Assembly (NCBI RefSeq): GCF_000308695.1 | Contig: NZ_BAGG01000254.1 | Coordinates: forward strand, 1 to 47,111 | Reading direction: 5' to 3' | Source of the DNA: Nocardia takedensis NBRC 100417 | GTDB taxonomy: Bacteria; Actinomycetota; Actinomycetes; Mycobacteriales; Mycobacteriaceae | Length of the DNA stretch: 47,111 nucleotides | Part shown: piece after piece, positions 24,382 through 33,806 of the stretch | How the letters are laid out: each line of letters opens with the position of its first letter | How positions within the stretch are numbered: position 1 is the stretch's first letter | Notes under the pieces: model-generated | Database searches by the model: none | Told to the model about the DNA's origin: nothing | Seen by the model: the letters and a program-made list of their open reading frames with translations, nothing else | Program-made: the position numbers and the translations under genes

Positions 24382-26240
24382 TGGATCGCAGTGTGAAAGC
24401 TCCTGGTGGTAGCGCTGTTTCGGAGTGGGCTGCGCCGCTCGCGACGGGTGCGGTGTTCGGTGTGGCCGAGGTGGCGGGGCTGTCGGTCCGGGTCGGCGGT
24501 GCCCTCTTCGGCGGGCCTGATCAGGACGTGCCGTGGAACCCGGCCGCACTCGGAATCGGGCTGATGACCGGAGACGTGGATTGGACGCACGCCGCTACAG
24601 GCGGTGCGGTCACTCTCGTCGTCGGTGCGGCCGGTGCGGTGGTCGGGGCGCGGTGGGCGTGGACGGCGGCGTGCGGCAAGTGCGCGCAGCTGCGCGGGTG
24701 CGGTCGGGCGGGCCGGATCAAGAAGCAGAAGGTCGACACCCAGTCCCGGTACATGGCCTACGGCCGCGAGTTGGCCGATCTGCGCCGCGACGCGGTGCTG
24801 GGCAAGGCCCAGGACCTGAACGTGCGCCTCGGCGAGGACGACGTTCCGGGGGTGTTCGTCGGGCTCAATGTCCGTGACGGGCAGGAGCTGTGGGCCTCGT
24901 TCGAGGACCTGCACCTCGACATCTGGGGGCCGCGTCAGGGCAAGTCGACCTCACGGGTGATCCCGGCGGTGATGGAAGCCCCCGGTGCGGTCGTGGCCAC
25001 GTCGAACAAGCGTGACGTGGTCGACGCGACGCGCGATGCCCGCGCGGAGTTCGGTCGGGTGTGGATCTTCGATCCGCAGGGCGTGGCCGAGCAGGAGCCG
25101 ACGTGGTTCTGGGATCCCTCGGCGTGGGTGCGCGCGGGCGGCGATCTCGTGATCGCGGAGCGTCGCGCGGCCGAGCTGGCCGGTCATTTCGCCGTCGGCG
25201 GGGACGCCAGCAAGACCGACGCCTTCTTCGATCCGGAGGGCAAGGATCTGCTGATGGCGCTGTTCCTGGCGTGCGCGGTGTCGCGGGCGCCGATCACCCA
25301 GGCCTTCGACTGGACGGTCACCCCCGACGACACGACGCCGGTCAAGATCCTGACCCAGGCGGGGTTCCGTCGTACGGCACGGGCGTTGTCGGCCCAGTAC
25401 TCGGCCTCGCCGAAGGAGAAGTCCGGGGTGTTCTCCACGGCCAAGAAGATGGCCGCGTGCCTGCGCTACGAGGGCATCCGCCCGTGGGTGACCCCGCCCG
25501 AGCCGGGCGAGGTGCCGCGCACGGAGTTCCGGTGCGCGGATTTCGTGACCTCGACCGAGACCCTGTACCCGCTGAGTCTGGAGGGTGAGGGCACTGCGGG
25601 GCCGCTGTTGACGGCGCTGTGCGCGGCGGTGGCCGACGCCGCGACCACCGAGGGCACCCGCCACGGCGGTCGCCTGCCGGTGCCGATGCTGATCGCGCTG
25701 GACGAGGCGGCCAACATCGTCAAGTGGTCGGCGCTGCCGAAGCAGTACTCCCACTTCGGTTCTCGCGGAATCATCGTCATGACCATCCTTCAGTCCTGGG
25801 CGCAGGGCGTGGGCTGCTGGGGCCACGACGGCATGACCGCGCTGTGGTCGGCCGCGAACTTCAAGGTCCTCGGCGCGGGCCTGGACGACGCCGGATTCCT
25901 GCGTGATCGCGCCGAGTTGATCGGCCAGCACTACGAACTGGTCGACTCGGTGTCCAAGAGCAACGGCCACCGGTCGGTGTCGACCTCGCGCACCACCGAG
26001 GTGACGTTGACCGCCAGCGATCTGGCCTCGCTGCCGCGCGGGCGCGCGGTGGTGTTCTCCTCCGGGCACCGCCCCGCCCTGGTGCAGCTCGTGCCGTGGC
26101 GCGAACGTCCCTATGCCGACAAGGTCGACGACTCGATCAAGCGCCACGACCCGGCCCGCAAGCACGCCCCGTCCACGGCCGGGGTCACCCCGCCACCGCG
26201 GCTGCGCAGCGTGCCCACCGGTGAGGAGGTCGTGGCATGA
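24378..26240 (+). CDS. Type IV coupling protein (TraG/VirD4-like)
   Basis: A 620-residue ATPase that would bring the relaxosome to the transfer channel. Hydrophobic stretches near residues 20-100 could anchor it in the membrane. A cysteine-rich segment CGKCAQLRGCGRAG (about 98-111) follows. Walker A appears as WGPRQGKSTS at about 178-187, and Walker B as LIALDEAANIV at about 436-446. The late segment GRAVVFSSGHRPALVQLVPW is typical of this family. It is the only secretion-type ATPase seen in the window, and no VirB4 partner is encoded. The gene is coupled at both ends (GTGA upstream, ATGA downstream). Confidence 0.88.
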   Translation: MMDRSVKAPGGSAVSEWAAPLATGAVFGVAEVAGLSVRVGGALFGGPDQDVPWNPAALGIGLMTGDVDWTHAATGGAVTLVVGAAGAVVGARWAWTAACGKCAQLRGCGRAGRIKKQKVDTQSRYMAYGRELADLRRDAVLGKAQDLNVRLGEDDVPGVFVGLNVRDGQELWASFEDLHLDIWGPRQGKSTSRVIPAVMEAPGAVVATSNKRDVVDATRDARAEFGRVWIFDPQGVAEQEPTWFWDPSAWVRAGGDLVIAERRAAELAGHFAVGGDASKTDAFFDPEGKDLLMALFLACAVSRAPITQAFDWTVTPDDTTPVKILTQAGFRRTARALSAQYSASPKEKSGVFSTAKKMAACLRYEGIRPWVTPPEPGEVPRTEFRCADFVTSTETLYPLSLEGEGTAGPLLTALCAAVADAATTEGTRHGGRLPVPMLIALDEAANIVKWSALPKQYSHFGSRGIIVMTILQSWAQGVGCWGHDGMTALWSAANFKVLGAGLDDAGFLRDRAELIGQHYELVDSVSKSNGHRSVSTSRTTEVTLTASDLASLPRGRAVVFSSGHRPALVQLVPWRERPYADKVDDSIKRHDPARKHAPSTAGVTPPPRLRSVPTGEEVVA

Positions 26241-26989
26241 GCGAGGCCACCGACAACCCCGCGCCCACCGAGGACGCTACGGCCGCTCAGGCGGTGGTGG
26301 CGCAGATGGATCTGGGCGCGCTGCTGGATTCGGCGACCCGCAAGGCGGTCACCGCCCAGGTCAACGCGGCGGCCAAGGAGATCGCCGAGGGGGTGGTGGC
26401 CGATCTGCTCACCCCCGAGGTGGTGGCCGGGGTCCGCGAGACCGCCGTGAACCAGGCCAACGCCGCCCTGAGCCCCACCGGCGCCGAACCCGAGCCCGCC
26501 CCGGAACCCGCCGCGGCGGCGGACGGGGAGGCCGAGGAGCCCAAGCGGGAACTGCGTTTCAAGACCCTGGCCGACTTCGTCGAGCGCTACGTCGCGCAGG
26601 TGTGGCGGCGTGAGGTCAGCGAGTTCCAGTCCGAGAAGTACTTCCGCTGGTGCCCGGACTGGCACGAGCACGGCGAGGTCGTGGCACGGATGGAGGCGCT
26701 GTGGGCGGCCTTCGAGCACCTGCGCCTGGGTGAGACCACCGAGATGAGTGAGTTCTGGCTTTCGCACTTCGGCCCGCACATGGCCGCGATCCTGAACCCG
26801 CAGGGACCGTTTCGGCACTGCTCGGTGGAGAAGGGCCACAGCGCCGAGCTGGGTCCGCTGCCCTGCAAGCCGATCTCCGTGGCCGTCAACACCGAAGGCC
26901 ACTACACCGAACGCCCCTCGGGGTTGTTCGTGCCGACCGACACCGGCAAGCCGCTGCGGCGACGGGTCGAGATGGCGTGGCCGGAGTGA
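26237..26989 (+). CDS. DUF4913 protein
   Basis: A 250-residue protein. The first 100 residues are Ala/Glu-rich helix and a Pro/Glu linker. The rest matches the DUF4913 pattern: FVERYVAQVWRREVS, WCPDWHEHGEVVARMEALW, FEHLR, then FWLSHFGPHMAAILNPQGPF. The family is frequent in actinomycete conjugative plasmids next to the coupling protein, and its biochemical function is unknown. It is coupled by ATGA to the coupling-protein gene and by GTGA to the TOPRIM gene. Confidence 0.82.
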   Translation: MSEATDNPAPTEDATAAQAVVAQMDLGALLDSATRKAVTAQVNAAAKEIAEGVVADLLTPEVVAGVRETAVNQANAALSPTGAEPEPAPEPAAAADGEAEEPKRELRFKTLADFVERYVAQVWRREVSEFQSEKYFRWCPDWHEHGEVVARMEALWAAFEHLRLGETTEMSEFWLSHFGPHMAAILNPQGPFRHCSVEKGHSAELGPLPCKPISVAVNTEGHYTERPSGLFVPTDTGKPLRRRVEMAWPE

Positions 26990-29979
26990 ACACCGCCCCG
27001 ACACACGATCAGGGATCGTTCGCGCTGGTCACCGATGCCCTGGAACGCGTTGTGGGACCGGGCAGGCCATCGGGGACCTGGACCAAGTTCTGCTGCCCGG
27101 TCCACGAGGGCGACGGTCGCCACCACGACCCGTCGCTGAGTGTGAAGCACTTCGCCGACGTGGGCCGCACGAAGGTCGAGTGCCGCGCGGGATGCGATGA
27201 CGAGCGAATCCTCGACGTGCTCGGGCTCAAGGTCCGCGACCTCTACGACAACCCCTTCCAGCCCGGAACCCGGCGCGCACAGAGCGGTCCGCGCCGGGGC
27301 CGGGTTCCGGCGCGCAAGCCCGCGCCTAGGGTCTCTCAGGCCGATCGGGCGATCGAGGCCGCCGGAATCCCGGTCACGAAAGCCAAGACCGACCTGGGCG
27401 AGCGGGTGACGCCGTGGGAGCGCACCGCGACCTACCCGTACCTGAGCCACGACGGTGAGGTCCTCGGCGAGGTGATCCGCAAGGAAGCCCAGTTCGAGCG
27501 CGGCCGCGACAAGGCGTTCTCGCAGCGCCGCTGGGACCAGCAGGCCGGGCAGTGGCAGGCCGAGGGCTTCGCGAAGGTCCCGTTCCAGCTCCCGGCCGTG
27601 CTGGAGGCGATCGCGCAGGGCCGAACCATCTATCTCGTCGAGGGCGAGAAGGACGTGCTCAGCGCCGAGCACGCGGGACTGACCGCGACCACCAACGCCG
27701 GTGGCGCCGCGGGCTGGAGTCCCGAGCACGCGCAATGGCTGCGCGGGGCGCGCACGGTCGTCATCGTCGCCGACCGTGACGCGCCCGGCTACCGCCGCGC
27801 CGAGCGCGTGATGGCCAGCCTGAAAGGCCGCGTGGAGCGGGTGCGGGTGGTGCAGGCCGCCACCGGCAAGGACCTCACCGACCATCTCCACCTCGGCCAC
27901 GAGATCGCCGAACTCGACCCGATCCCGGGCCTGGACCCCTACACCCCGATCCCCGCCGACGGCGCGCTCTCACCCGCCGGCGGGGCCTCGATCACCCCGG
28001 GCTCCGACGTCACGGTCACCAGCCCCTCACCGACCCACCCACCCACCCAGCACGAAGGAGATCCCACTGTGGGAGAAGGATTCGTCGCGCCGCTGCGCGA
28101 TCACCCCGTCGACACCACCCCCGACATCGACCAGGTGTCGGGGGCCTGGGCGCGGTTCATGCAGCTGTGGTTGCAGCAGTTGCTGGTCTTCGCCCAGAAA
28201 GCCCAAGCCCAGCGCGCCGCCGACCGTCGGGTCGCCGAAGCGCGGGAGGAAGCCGAGCGGGCGGTGATCGAGGCCCGTCACGAGGCCGAGCGCAAGGCCA
28301 TCGAGACGCGGTTGTCGATGCTGCGGAAAGCGGGCTGGGACAACGCCACCCGCGCCCAGGTCGCCGGTGCGGTCAAGGACGCCGCGGCGTGGGCCGCAGA
28401 TTCCGAGGTCGCCGCGCGCACGATCGCCGAACTCCAGGACCACGTTCACCACCGGTGGGGTCTGCGCGTGGATCTGGAAACCGGTGCGGTCACCAACGCG
28501 GTCACCGTCGAGCTGGCCGAAGCGCTGCGGGCCCGGGAGACCGAGCGCGCGGGCGCGCACCGGCTGCGGATGGCCGGGGACCGGATGACCAAGGTGGTCG
28601 CCGGGATCGAGGGCCTGTCGGAGTCCGAGCAGCAGATGCTCTACCAGCAGATCAACGCCTGGCAGACCAACCCCAGCGCGGACGAGTTGGCCAAGCTCAC
28701 CGCCGCGCTGAAGGACCGCAAGGTCTCCGAGCGCGACCGGACCCAGATCCGGTTCATCGCCGGATATCTCGGCCCGGAGGCGGTGGTGCCCGACGCGCAG
28801 GTCGGGGTGGTGCCGTCGGTGCTGCCCTCGCGGGAACTGCGACGTATGGAGGCTCCGCTGGTCGATCCCGGCGAGGAGGTCAAGCCGCGGGTGGACGCGC
28901 TGCTGGTGCGCTACCGCGACCGGCTGCGCGGCGGGTTCGACACCGCCGAGGTGCGCGGAGAACTGGCCGAAGCGGTGGCGCTGATGATGCCCGAGGACCA
29001 GGCCATCGCCCGGGCGCGTGGGGTGGAGATCCGCACCGACCCCACCGTCGAGCACAAGCCGCTGTGGCCCGACCACGTCGACCGCGAACAACTCGGCGAC
29101 TCGATCCGGATGTACGCCGCACTGGCCCCGGAGTCCGAGCGCCAAGCCGCGATGGCCGGACGCCTGGACGCCGAGACCGCCGAAGGGCTGCGCAAGCAGG
29201 CCCAGGTCCATCGCCGCCGCATCGATCACGCCCTGACCCGGGGTAAAGGGCTGCACGAGTTGGAGATCGACCAGATCCGCGCCGTGATCGCCGACGCCGA
29301 CGCCGGGGTGCCCGCGGTGCCCCAGATGCTGTTCGTCGATGACCGCACCGGAGCCTCGGTCGACCTGACCCGCGCCGACGACGCCGCCCGGATCAACGGC
29401 TACATCGACCGGCGCCGAGTCGAACAGATCCTCGGCTCGGCCGCGGCCCCCGACCGCGCGATCGCCCGCACCACCGACGAGGTCTCGCAGGTGTTCCACC
29501 TGCAAGCCCAGCTCGGCGCGGGCCGGATCAGCCTGCCCGACTACGAGCAGCACGGCGTCGAGGTCCGCCTGGACGCCGCCCTGACCCGCAGCGGCGTACC
29601 CGAACCGATCCGCAACAGCGTGCGCAACTACCTCACCCGCGTCACCGAGGAATCGGCGATCACCGGCACCCAGACCCGCCGCACCGCCGACCAGTGGGCC
29701 CAGCGCAGCGAGCGCATCGCCGCCGATCGCGGCGTCCGCCCCGACTACGACAGTCCCGAACGCCGCGCGGAGATGGAGGCCGGGCTGCGCGCGGAGGGGA
29801 GGTCACCCGACCAGGTCGCCCAACGCATGGCCGCCGACGCCGGACGAGCCAACCCCATCGAGGCCGCGGTGCGGACCACCCCCGGCAAGGCCCGCAAGAC
29901 CCGCACCACCCGGCCCGGCAGCGGCGTGGAGCGCACCCAGCATCGGGGCCCCGAAGAGGAACGCGGCCTGGGCCGCTGA
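26986..29979 (+). CDS. TOPRIM/primase-like protein fused to a large plasmid-specific module
   Basis: A 997-residue protein. The N-terminus looks like a DnaG-type front end: a zinc-like CCPVHEG...H...ECRAGC pattern at about 34-70, and a TOPRIM domain with IYLVEGEKD at about 215 and VIVADRD at about 258. After a Pro/Thr/Ser linker (about 315-360) a long helical module begins that is related to the C-terminal part of the next gene's product. At the junction (28054-28071) there is a perfect GAAGGAG ribosome site and an in-frame GTG at 28069, so a shorter 636-residue product may also be made. GTG 26986 (4-bp overlap) was chosen as start; GTG 26977 is also in frame. A role in priming the transferred strand is inference. 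Confidence 0.78.
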   Translation: MNTAPTHDQGSFALVTDALERVVGPGRPSGTWTKFCCPVHEGDGRHHDPSLSVKHFADVGRTKVECRAGCDDERILDVLGLKVRDLYDNPFQPGTRRAQSGPRRGRVPARKPAPRVSQADRAIEAAGIPVTKAKTDLGERVTPWERTATYPYLSHDGEVLGEVIRKEAQFERGRDKAFSQRRWDQQAGQWQAEGFAKVPFQLPAVLEAIAQGRTIYLVEGEKDVLSAEHAGLTATTNAGGAAGWSPEHAQWLRGARTVVIVADRDAPGYRRAERVMASLKGRVERVRVVQAATGKDLTDHLHLGHEIAELDPIPGLDPYTPIPADGALSPAGGASITPGSDVTVTSPSPTHPPTQHEGDPTVGEGFVAPLRDHPVDTTPDIDQVSGAWARFMQLWLQQLLVFAQKAQAQRAADRRVAEAREEAERAVIEARHEAERKAIETRLSMLRKAGWDNATRAQVAGAVKDAAAWAADSEVAARTIAELQDHVHHRWGLRVDLETGAVTNAVTVELAEALRARETERAGAHRLRMAGDRMTKVVAGIEGLSESEQQMLYQQINAWQTNPSADELAKLTAALKDRKVSERDRTQIRFIAGYLGPEAVVPDAQVGVVPSVLPSRELRRMEAPLVDPGEEVKPRVDALLVRYRDRLRGGFDTAEVRGELAEAVALMMPEDQAIARARGVEIRTDPTVEHKPLWPDHVDREQLGDSIRMYAALAPESERQAAMAGRLDAETAEGLRKQAQVHRRRIDHALTRGKGLHELEIDQIRAVIADADAGVPAVPQMLFVDDRTGASVDLTRADDAARINGYIDRRRVEQILGSAAAPDRAIARTTDEVSQVFHLQAQLGAGRISLPDYEQHGVEVRLDAALTRSGVPEPIRNSVRNYLTRVTEESAITGTQTRRTADQWAQRSERIAADRGVRPDYDSPERRAEMEAGLRAEGRSPDQVAQRMAADAGRANPIEAAVRTTPGKARKTRTTRPGSGVERTQHRGPEEERGLGR
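28054..28071 (+). promoter_or_regulatory. Internal ribosome site and start in the TOPRIM gene
   Basis: GAAGGAG at 28054-28060 stands eight bases before an in-frame GTG at 28069, exactly at the border between the TOPRIM part and the C-terminal module. It could be a relic of a gene fusion or a live second start. Confidence 0.6.
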
Positions 29980-30003
29980 CCTCGGATTCCAAGGGGGGAA
30001 CCG

Positions 30004-32637
30004 ATGGCACCACCGCTCGAAACATCCACCGGTAGCGGCCCACACCTGGACTGCTACCCGTGGATGGCCGCACCCGCGCACCTCAAGACCCGCCGCCAAC
30101 TCCGGGCGGCGGGTCTCGCGCCCGGCGGACACGAACCCGTCTCGAAGATGGTCCGCCGCCGCTACGGCCGCGAGATCGTCGCTCACCTCTACGACTCCCG
30201 GCTGGCCACGCCCAAACGCACCGCCACCCCCGCCCAACTGCTCGCCGTCGCCAAAGCGATCCGCGAGCACCAGGCCCGCGCCGCCGAACGCCGCGGACTC
30301 ACACGCGCCGACCTCACCACCGAGGTCGACCCCGGCCCCACCTGGGCCGGACCTCACCCCACGAAGGAGAACACCATGCCCGAAATGCACGTCAGCACGC
30401 CGCGCCCGCAGGAGGTGACCATCGGCCCCGACGGCACCCCGACCTACCACTTCGCCCCCGGCGCGACCTTCGGTGTAGTCATCGACGAGACCCGACCCGC
30501 CGCGGAGTTCCCTACGCCCGCGAACGCGCCCACCGTCGAACGCGAGACCGATCAGATCAAGCGCGAGCAGGCATTCGGGTACGCGGCTGCGGCGATGTTC
30601 CGGGCGCGCGGCACCCGCGACGTGATCGACGCCGCGCAGATGAGCGGCGACCCGCAGCGGCGCGAACGTCTCGAGCAGACCCGCGCCGAACAGAACCGCT
30701 ATCTGAGTCGGGTCACGTTCGGGCAGTATCCCGACCTCGACGCGGAGGCGTTGGCCGCCTCGGCCGCCTGGTACGGCGAATTCCCCGCCGCCACAGCCAA
30801 GTTCGGTGAGCTGACCTACCACTTCGCCCAGCGCTACGGCGTGACCGTCGACCTCGACGACATGTCCGCCCGCCTCGACGGTTGGCATCCTCCAACCGGT
30901 CACGGTCAGCGCGTGGCGTACATGCACGCACGCGTCGCGGTCAACCAGGCCAACAACCGACGCGGGGAACTCGACCGGATGGCCGACCAGGCCCAGCAGG
31001 AAGGCACCTACGCCGAACTGGAGAAAGGGGTCCTCAAAGCGGTCGAGAAGGTCGAGGCACGACTCGGCGAACCGGAGAAGAACCGCTACGAGCGAGTCAC
31101 CCGGTTCGCCGACGCGCTGATGTGGAGTTTCGGCTCCCAGGTCGCCGCGCAACAGGCCGACGAGATCGCCGAGACCTACCACCACGAGTGGGGCGTAATC
31201 GTCGACACCGCCACCGGGACCGTGCAGATCGATCCGGAATTCGACGCACCCGCCGCCCAGATTCGCACCGAGGCCCGCGCGGAGTGGGCACGCGAGACCG
31301 CCGCGATCGAGGCCGTCTCGGCCACCCCGTTGAGCGAGGAGATCGGCCGAGCCGTCGCCGAGCGGCTGCACGCGTGGCGGGGCCCGGAAGCGGCCGTCAC
31401 CGACACCCCACAGCTCTACCTGGACAGCCGTCGCGAGCGCCGCGCGGCGCTGAGCCTGGCGTTGGCCGAAGTGCGGATGCCCGAGTCCGACCGGTCCGCC
31501 CTGGAGTTCACCATCGACTACGCCCGCGGCGACGTCGACGGCCACGACCTGCTCACGTCCCCGGTGACGGTCGATCCGGGCGAGGAGACCCGCGGCCGCG
31601 TCGGCGCGCTGCTGCGCGCCTTCACCGGGCGACAAATGGCGGCCGCGGAGATGACCGAGGAGATCTCGGTCATGACCGAAACCGATCAGCAGGCCGTGCG
31701 GGAGGTCGGGCGCGCTCTCACCGCCCGAAAGACCGTCGACCTCGACATCTGGCCCGACCACATCGACCGCGACGAGGTCCTGTCCACCCTCGAATCCTTC
31801 GTCAACGACGCCGAAGAAGAGCGGATGACCGCCGACTACATCGCCGACTCCTACGCCAGCTTCTCCCAGGAAAACCCTGAACACCTGGGGATCTCCGACG
31901 AGACCGGGGACCGGATCGCGCGCATGGCTGAGACCGCCGAGACCCTGCGCGCCGCGGTCGGTCCAGACCGACTGGGTCTCGCCGAGGTCGAGCGCGGACA
32001 GGTACTGGCCACCCTCACCGACGTCCAGACCGGCCGCATCCTCGAACGCAATCAGCTGCCCGAGCTGGTCTTCGCCGACGAGCGCACCAAGACCGAAGCC
32101 GACTTCATGCGTGACCAGGTCACCGGTTCCGGTCTGGCCGCCGCCACCCGCGACAAGGTCCACGAACTCGTGCCCGCCTCCACACGCGGGCACGAGAACG
32201 AGAAAGGCCGGCGGCTCGGCAGCGCGATCGATGGCATGCGCAACACCCTCAGCTCCATCGCGGGCGGGCCCTACGCCGGAATGGACAAGGCCCGCCAGGA
32301 CTACCGCGAAGCCAGCGACCGGCTCGGGCGCGCACTCGGCGACGCCGGGATCGACGTCCCCACCAAAATCGCGGTCCGCGCCGCGATCGACACCGGTGCC
32401 CGCGCGGCCGCGCAGGCCGGACAAACCGCCCTGGACCGGCGCGAACAGTGGGACAACCGCCGCGACCAAGTCCGGGCCCACCGCGACGACCAGTCCGCCC
32501 AAGCCGCCGCCGTCGCCGCCGGTCGCTCCACCCCCGCCGAACGCGCCGCCCGCACCACCACCGCCACCCGGCCCACTCCCGCTGTCGGCGCCGAACCCGG
32601 ACCACGCCACCTCCACGAACCCGACATGGGCCGATGA
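30004..32637 (+). CDS. RRQRL-motif protein fused to a large plasmid-specific module
   Basis: An 877-residue protein. Residues 17-100 match the actinomycete RRQRL family: CYPWMAAPAHLKTRRQLRAA, then PKRTATPAQLLAVAKAIREH. The Cys pair expected at the end of that family is missing here. Residues from about 124 on form a long helical module that shares blocks with the previous protein: HHEWGVIVDTATG with HHRWGLRVDLETG, VDPGEE with VDPGEE, IWPDHIDRDE with LWPDHVDREQ, PELVFADERT with PQMLFVDDRT. At the junction GAAGGAG precedes an in-frame ATG at 30376, so a 753-residue product is possible. The function is unknown. Confidence 0.75.
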   Translation: MAPPLETSTGSGPHLDCYPWMAAPAHLKTRRQLRAAGLAPGGHEPVSKMVRRRYGREIVAHLYDSRLATPKRTATPAQLLAVAKAIREHQARAAERRGLTRADLTTEVDPGPTWAGPHPTKENTMPEMHVSTPRPQEVTIGPDGTPTYHFAPGATFGVVIDETRPAAEFPTPANAPTVERETDQIKREQAFGYAAAAMFRARGTRDVIDAAQMSGDPQRRERLEQTRAEQNRYLSRVTFGQYPDLDAEALAASAAWYGEFPAATAKFGELTYHFAQRYGVTVDLDDMSARLDGWHPPTGHGQRVAYMHARVAVNQANNRRGELDRMADQAQQEGTYAELEKGVLKAVEKVEARLGEPEKNRYERVTRFADALMWSFGSQVAAQQADEIAETYHHEWGVIVDTATGTVQIDPEFDAPAAQIRTEARAEWARETAAIEAVSATPLSEEIGRAVAERLHAWRGPEAAVTDTPQLYLDSRRERRAALSLALAEVRMPESDRSALEFTIDYARGDVDGHDLLTSPVTVDPGEETRGRVGALLRAFTGRQMAAAEMTEEISVMTETDQQAVREVGRALTARKTVDLDIWPDHIDRDEVLSTLESFVNDAEEERMTADYIADSYASFSQENPEHLGISDETGDRIARMAETAETLRAAVGPDRLGLAEVERGQVLATLTDVQTGRILERNQLPELVFADERTKTEADFMRDQVTGSGLAAATRDKVHELVPASTRGHENEKGRRLGSAIDGMRNTLSSIAGGPYAGMDKARQDYREASDRLGRALGDAGIDVPTKIAVRAAIDTGARAAAQAGQTALDRREQWDNRRDQVRAHRDDQSAQAAAVAAGRSTPAERAARTTTATRPTPAVGAEPGPRHLHEPDMGR
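30363..30378 (+). promoter_or_regulatory. Internal ribosome site and start in the RRQRL gene
   Basis: GAAGGAG (30363-30369), six bases, then ATG at 30376, in frame, exactly where the RRQRL domain ends and the shared module begins. This is the same layout as at 28054-28071. Confidence 0.65.
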
Positions 32638-32663
32638 CCACCACCCCAGACCAGGAGAACACC

Positions 32664-33041
32664 ATGACCACCCTCGAAACCCCCACCACCACCGACGAAC
32701 TCAGCGCCTACGAACTGCACGAACGCGTCGTCGTGGGGATGACGATCTCGCGCGGCTCGGTCGAGACCGCAATCCTGGGCCGCCAGCTCGGCCTCATCGA
32801 CGGGCCGGACTACGAGCTGGCCAAAGTCCTCCAGAACCTCGACTTCACGCTGTGGCGGATCGGCCTCGGCGGTGAGGTCGAAGTTCTGCGCGACGAGTTC
32901 CGCGACCTGCTCGGAGAACTGCCATCGGCCCTGGCCGCCGCTGGATTTCCCTCCACCGTGAACGTCGCGATCAGCACGCTCTACGCCGACGGCCTGCGCG
33001 AGTCCGAGTACCTCGGCCAGATCGCCAACCGCCTGCCGTAA
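32664..33041 (+). CDS. Last gene of transfer operon, hypothetical
   Basis: A 125-residue soluble acidic protein of unknown function, mostly helical (ELHERVVVGMTISRGSVETA is typical). ATG 32664 follows AGGAG with six-base spacing. An in-frame ATG at 32634 overlaps the previous stop (ATGA) and is the alternative. A 52-bp palindrome directly after it ends the operon. Confidence 0.72.
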   Translation: MTTLETPTTTDELSAYELHERVVVGMTISRGSVETAILGRQLGLIDGPDYELAKVLQNLDFTLWRIGLGGEVEVLRDEFRDLLGELPSALAAAGFPSTVNVAISTLYADGLRESEYLGQIANRLP

Positions 33042-33048
33042 CCGCTTT

Positions 33049-33100
33049 CCGAAACCATTGAGGGCCACCCGGATATCCGGGTGGCCCTCAATGGTTTCGG
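33049..33100. terminator. 52-bp perfect palindromic terminator
   Basis: The two 26-base halves are perfect complements with no formal loop, centred between 33074 and 33075. It separates convergent genes ending at 33041 and 33104. Confidence 0.85.
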
Positions 33101-33103
33101 TGG

Positions 33104-33397
33104 TCAGGCAAGGAACATCACGCACAAGAACCCGACCGCCAGCACCACGTACAACAGCGTGGTCAGCACCCCACCCACCGACACCCGAGGTATCTGCTCA
33201 GAGGCTCGGCGCCGCCGAACGCGGGGAAGGATCGGCCCCACGGAAAACCCGCCCGCGGCTTCGGTGCGGCGGTAATGCTCGAAAGCCCGCAAGTCACGCT
33301 GCGTGATCGGCCGCATCTCGATGACGTAGGGGCGGGGACAGACCATCGTGGGGTGGTACCGATCAGGACACGACGAATTCACGCACGCGTACAACAT
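33104..33397 (-). CDS. Small C-tail-anchored membrane protein with Cys motif
   Basis: A 97-residue protein. The N-terminus has CVNSSCPDRYHPTMVCP, a Cys/His cluster that could bind zinc. The middle is basic, and the C-terminus has one membrane helix (GGVLTTLLYVVLAVGFLCVM at about 75-94). ATG 33397 follows AGGGGGA with good spacing. It probably forms an operon with the zinc-ribbon gene upstream. Function unknown. Confidence 0.7.
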   Translation of the reverse strand: MLYACVNSSCPDRYHPTMVCPRPYVIEMRPITQRDLRAFEHYRRTEAAGGFSVGPILPRVRRRRASEQIPRVSVGGVLTTLLYVVLAVGFLCVMFLA

Positions 33398-33479
33398 CAG
33401 CGGTCCCCCTTGTCCCGAAATCATTCTGAACAGCGCGAGTATGCCCGCCGCCGCCGACAATCGCGAGGAACCGACCGGG

Positions 33480-33806
33480 TCAGCGCACGGGCACGGACCG
33501 CATGTCATGGTCGCAGTCAGGTCGGGCGGGCGGGGTGTAGATCACCGCGTCGCAGGCCACGCAGATGTGGGTGCGGTGCGAGCCCCCGACCTTCGTGCAC
33601 GCCAACGAGCCGACCAGACAGGTCCCCGGCCCGAACTTGTGCCCGTTCGGGCAGGCTCGCGGCGCGGGTTCGACCCACCCGCCGCCGCGCACCTGATAGA
33701 GCCGCGACGGATCGTCCACCATCCGGCCGCCGACGTGATAGGTCGGCGCCCACCCTCGCGATTCGCTCACACGTTCGAGTATCCATCCGCGTCCCCGATG
33801 GACCAC
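33480..33806 (-). CDS. Small zinc-ribbon-like protein
   Basis: A 108-residue protein. ACPNGHKFGPGTCLVG, HRTHICVACDAVIYTPP and PDCDHD supply cysteine and histidine pairs typical of a zinc ribbon. The conserved part begins at SRGWAPTYHVGGRMV. GTG 33806 has GGAAG four bases upstream. GTG 33770 would give 96 residues and begins just before the conserved part, so the start is uncertain. Similar small proteins accompany transfer regions of other actinomycete plasmids. Function unknown. Confidence 0.65.
   Translation of the reverse strand: MVHRGRGWILERVSESRGWAPTYHVGGRMVDDPSRLYQVRGGGWVEPAPRACPNGHKFGPGTCLVGSLACTKVGGSHRTHICVACDAVIYTPPARPDCDHDMRSVPVR

Noticed and set aside
29803..32616. 937-codon minus-strand frame
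   Set aside because: Antisense of the RRQRL gene. Gly/Val-rich, and no ribosome site or domain.
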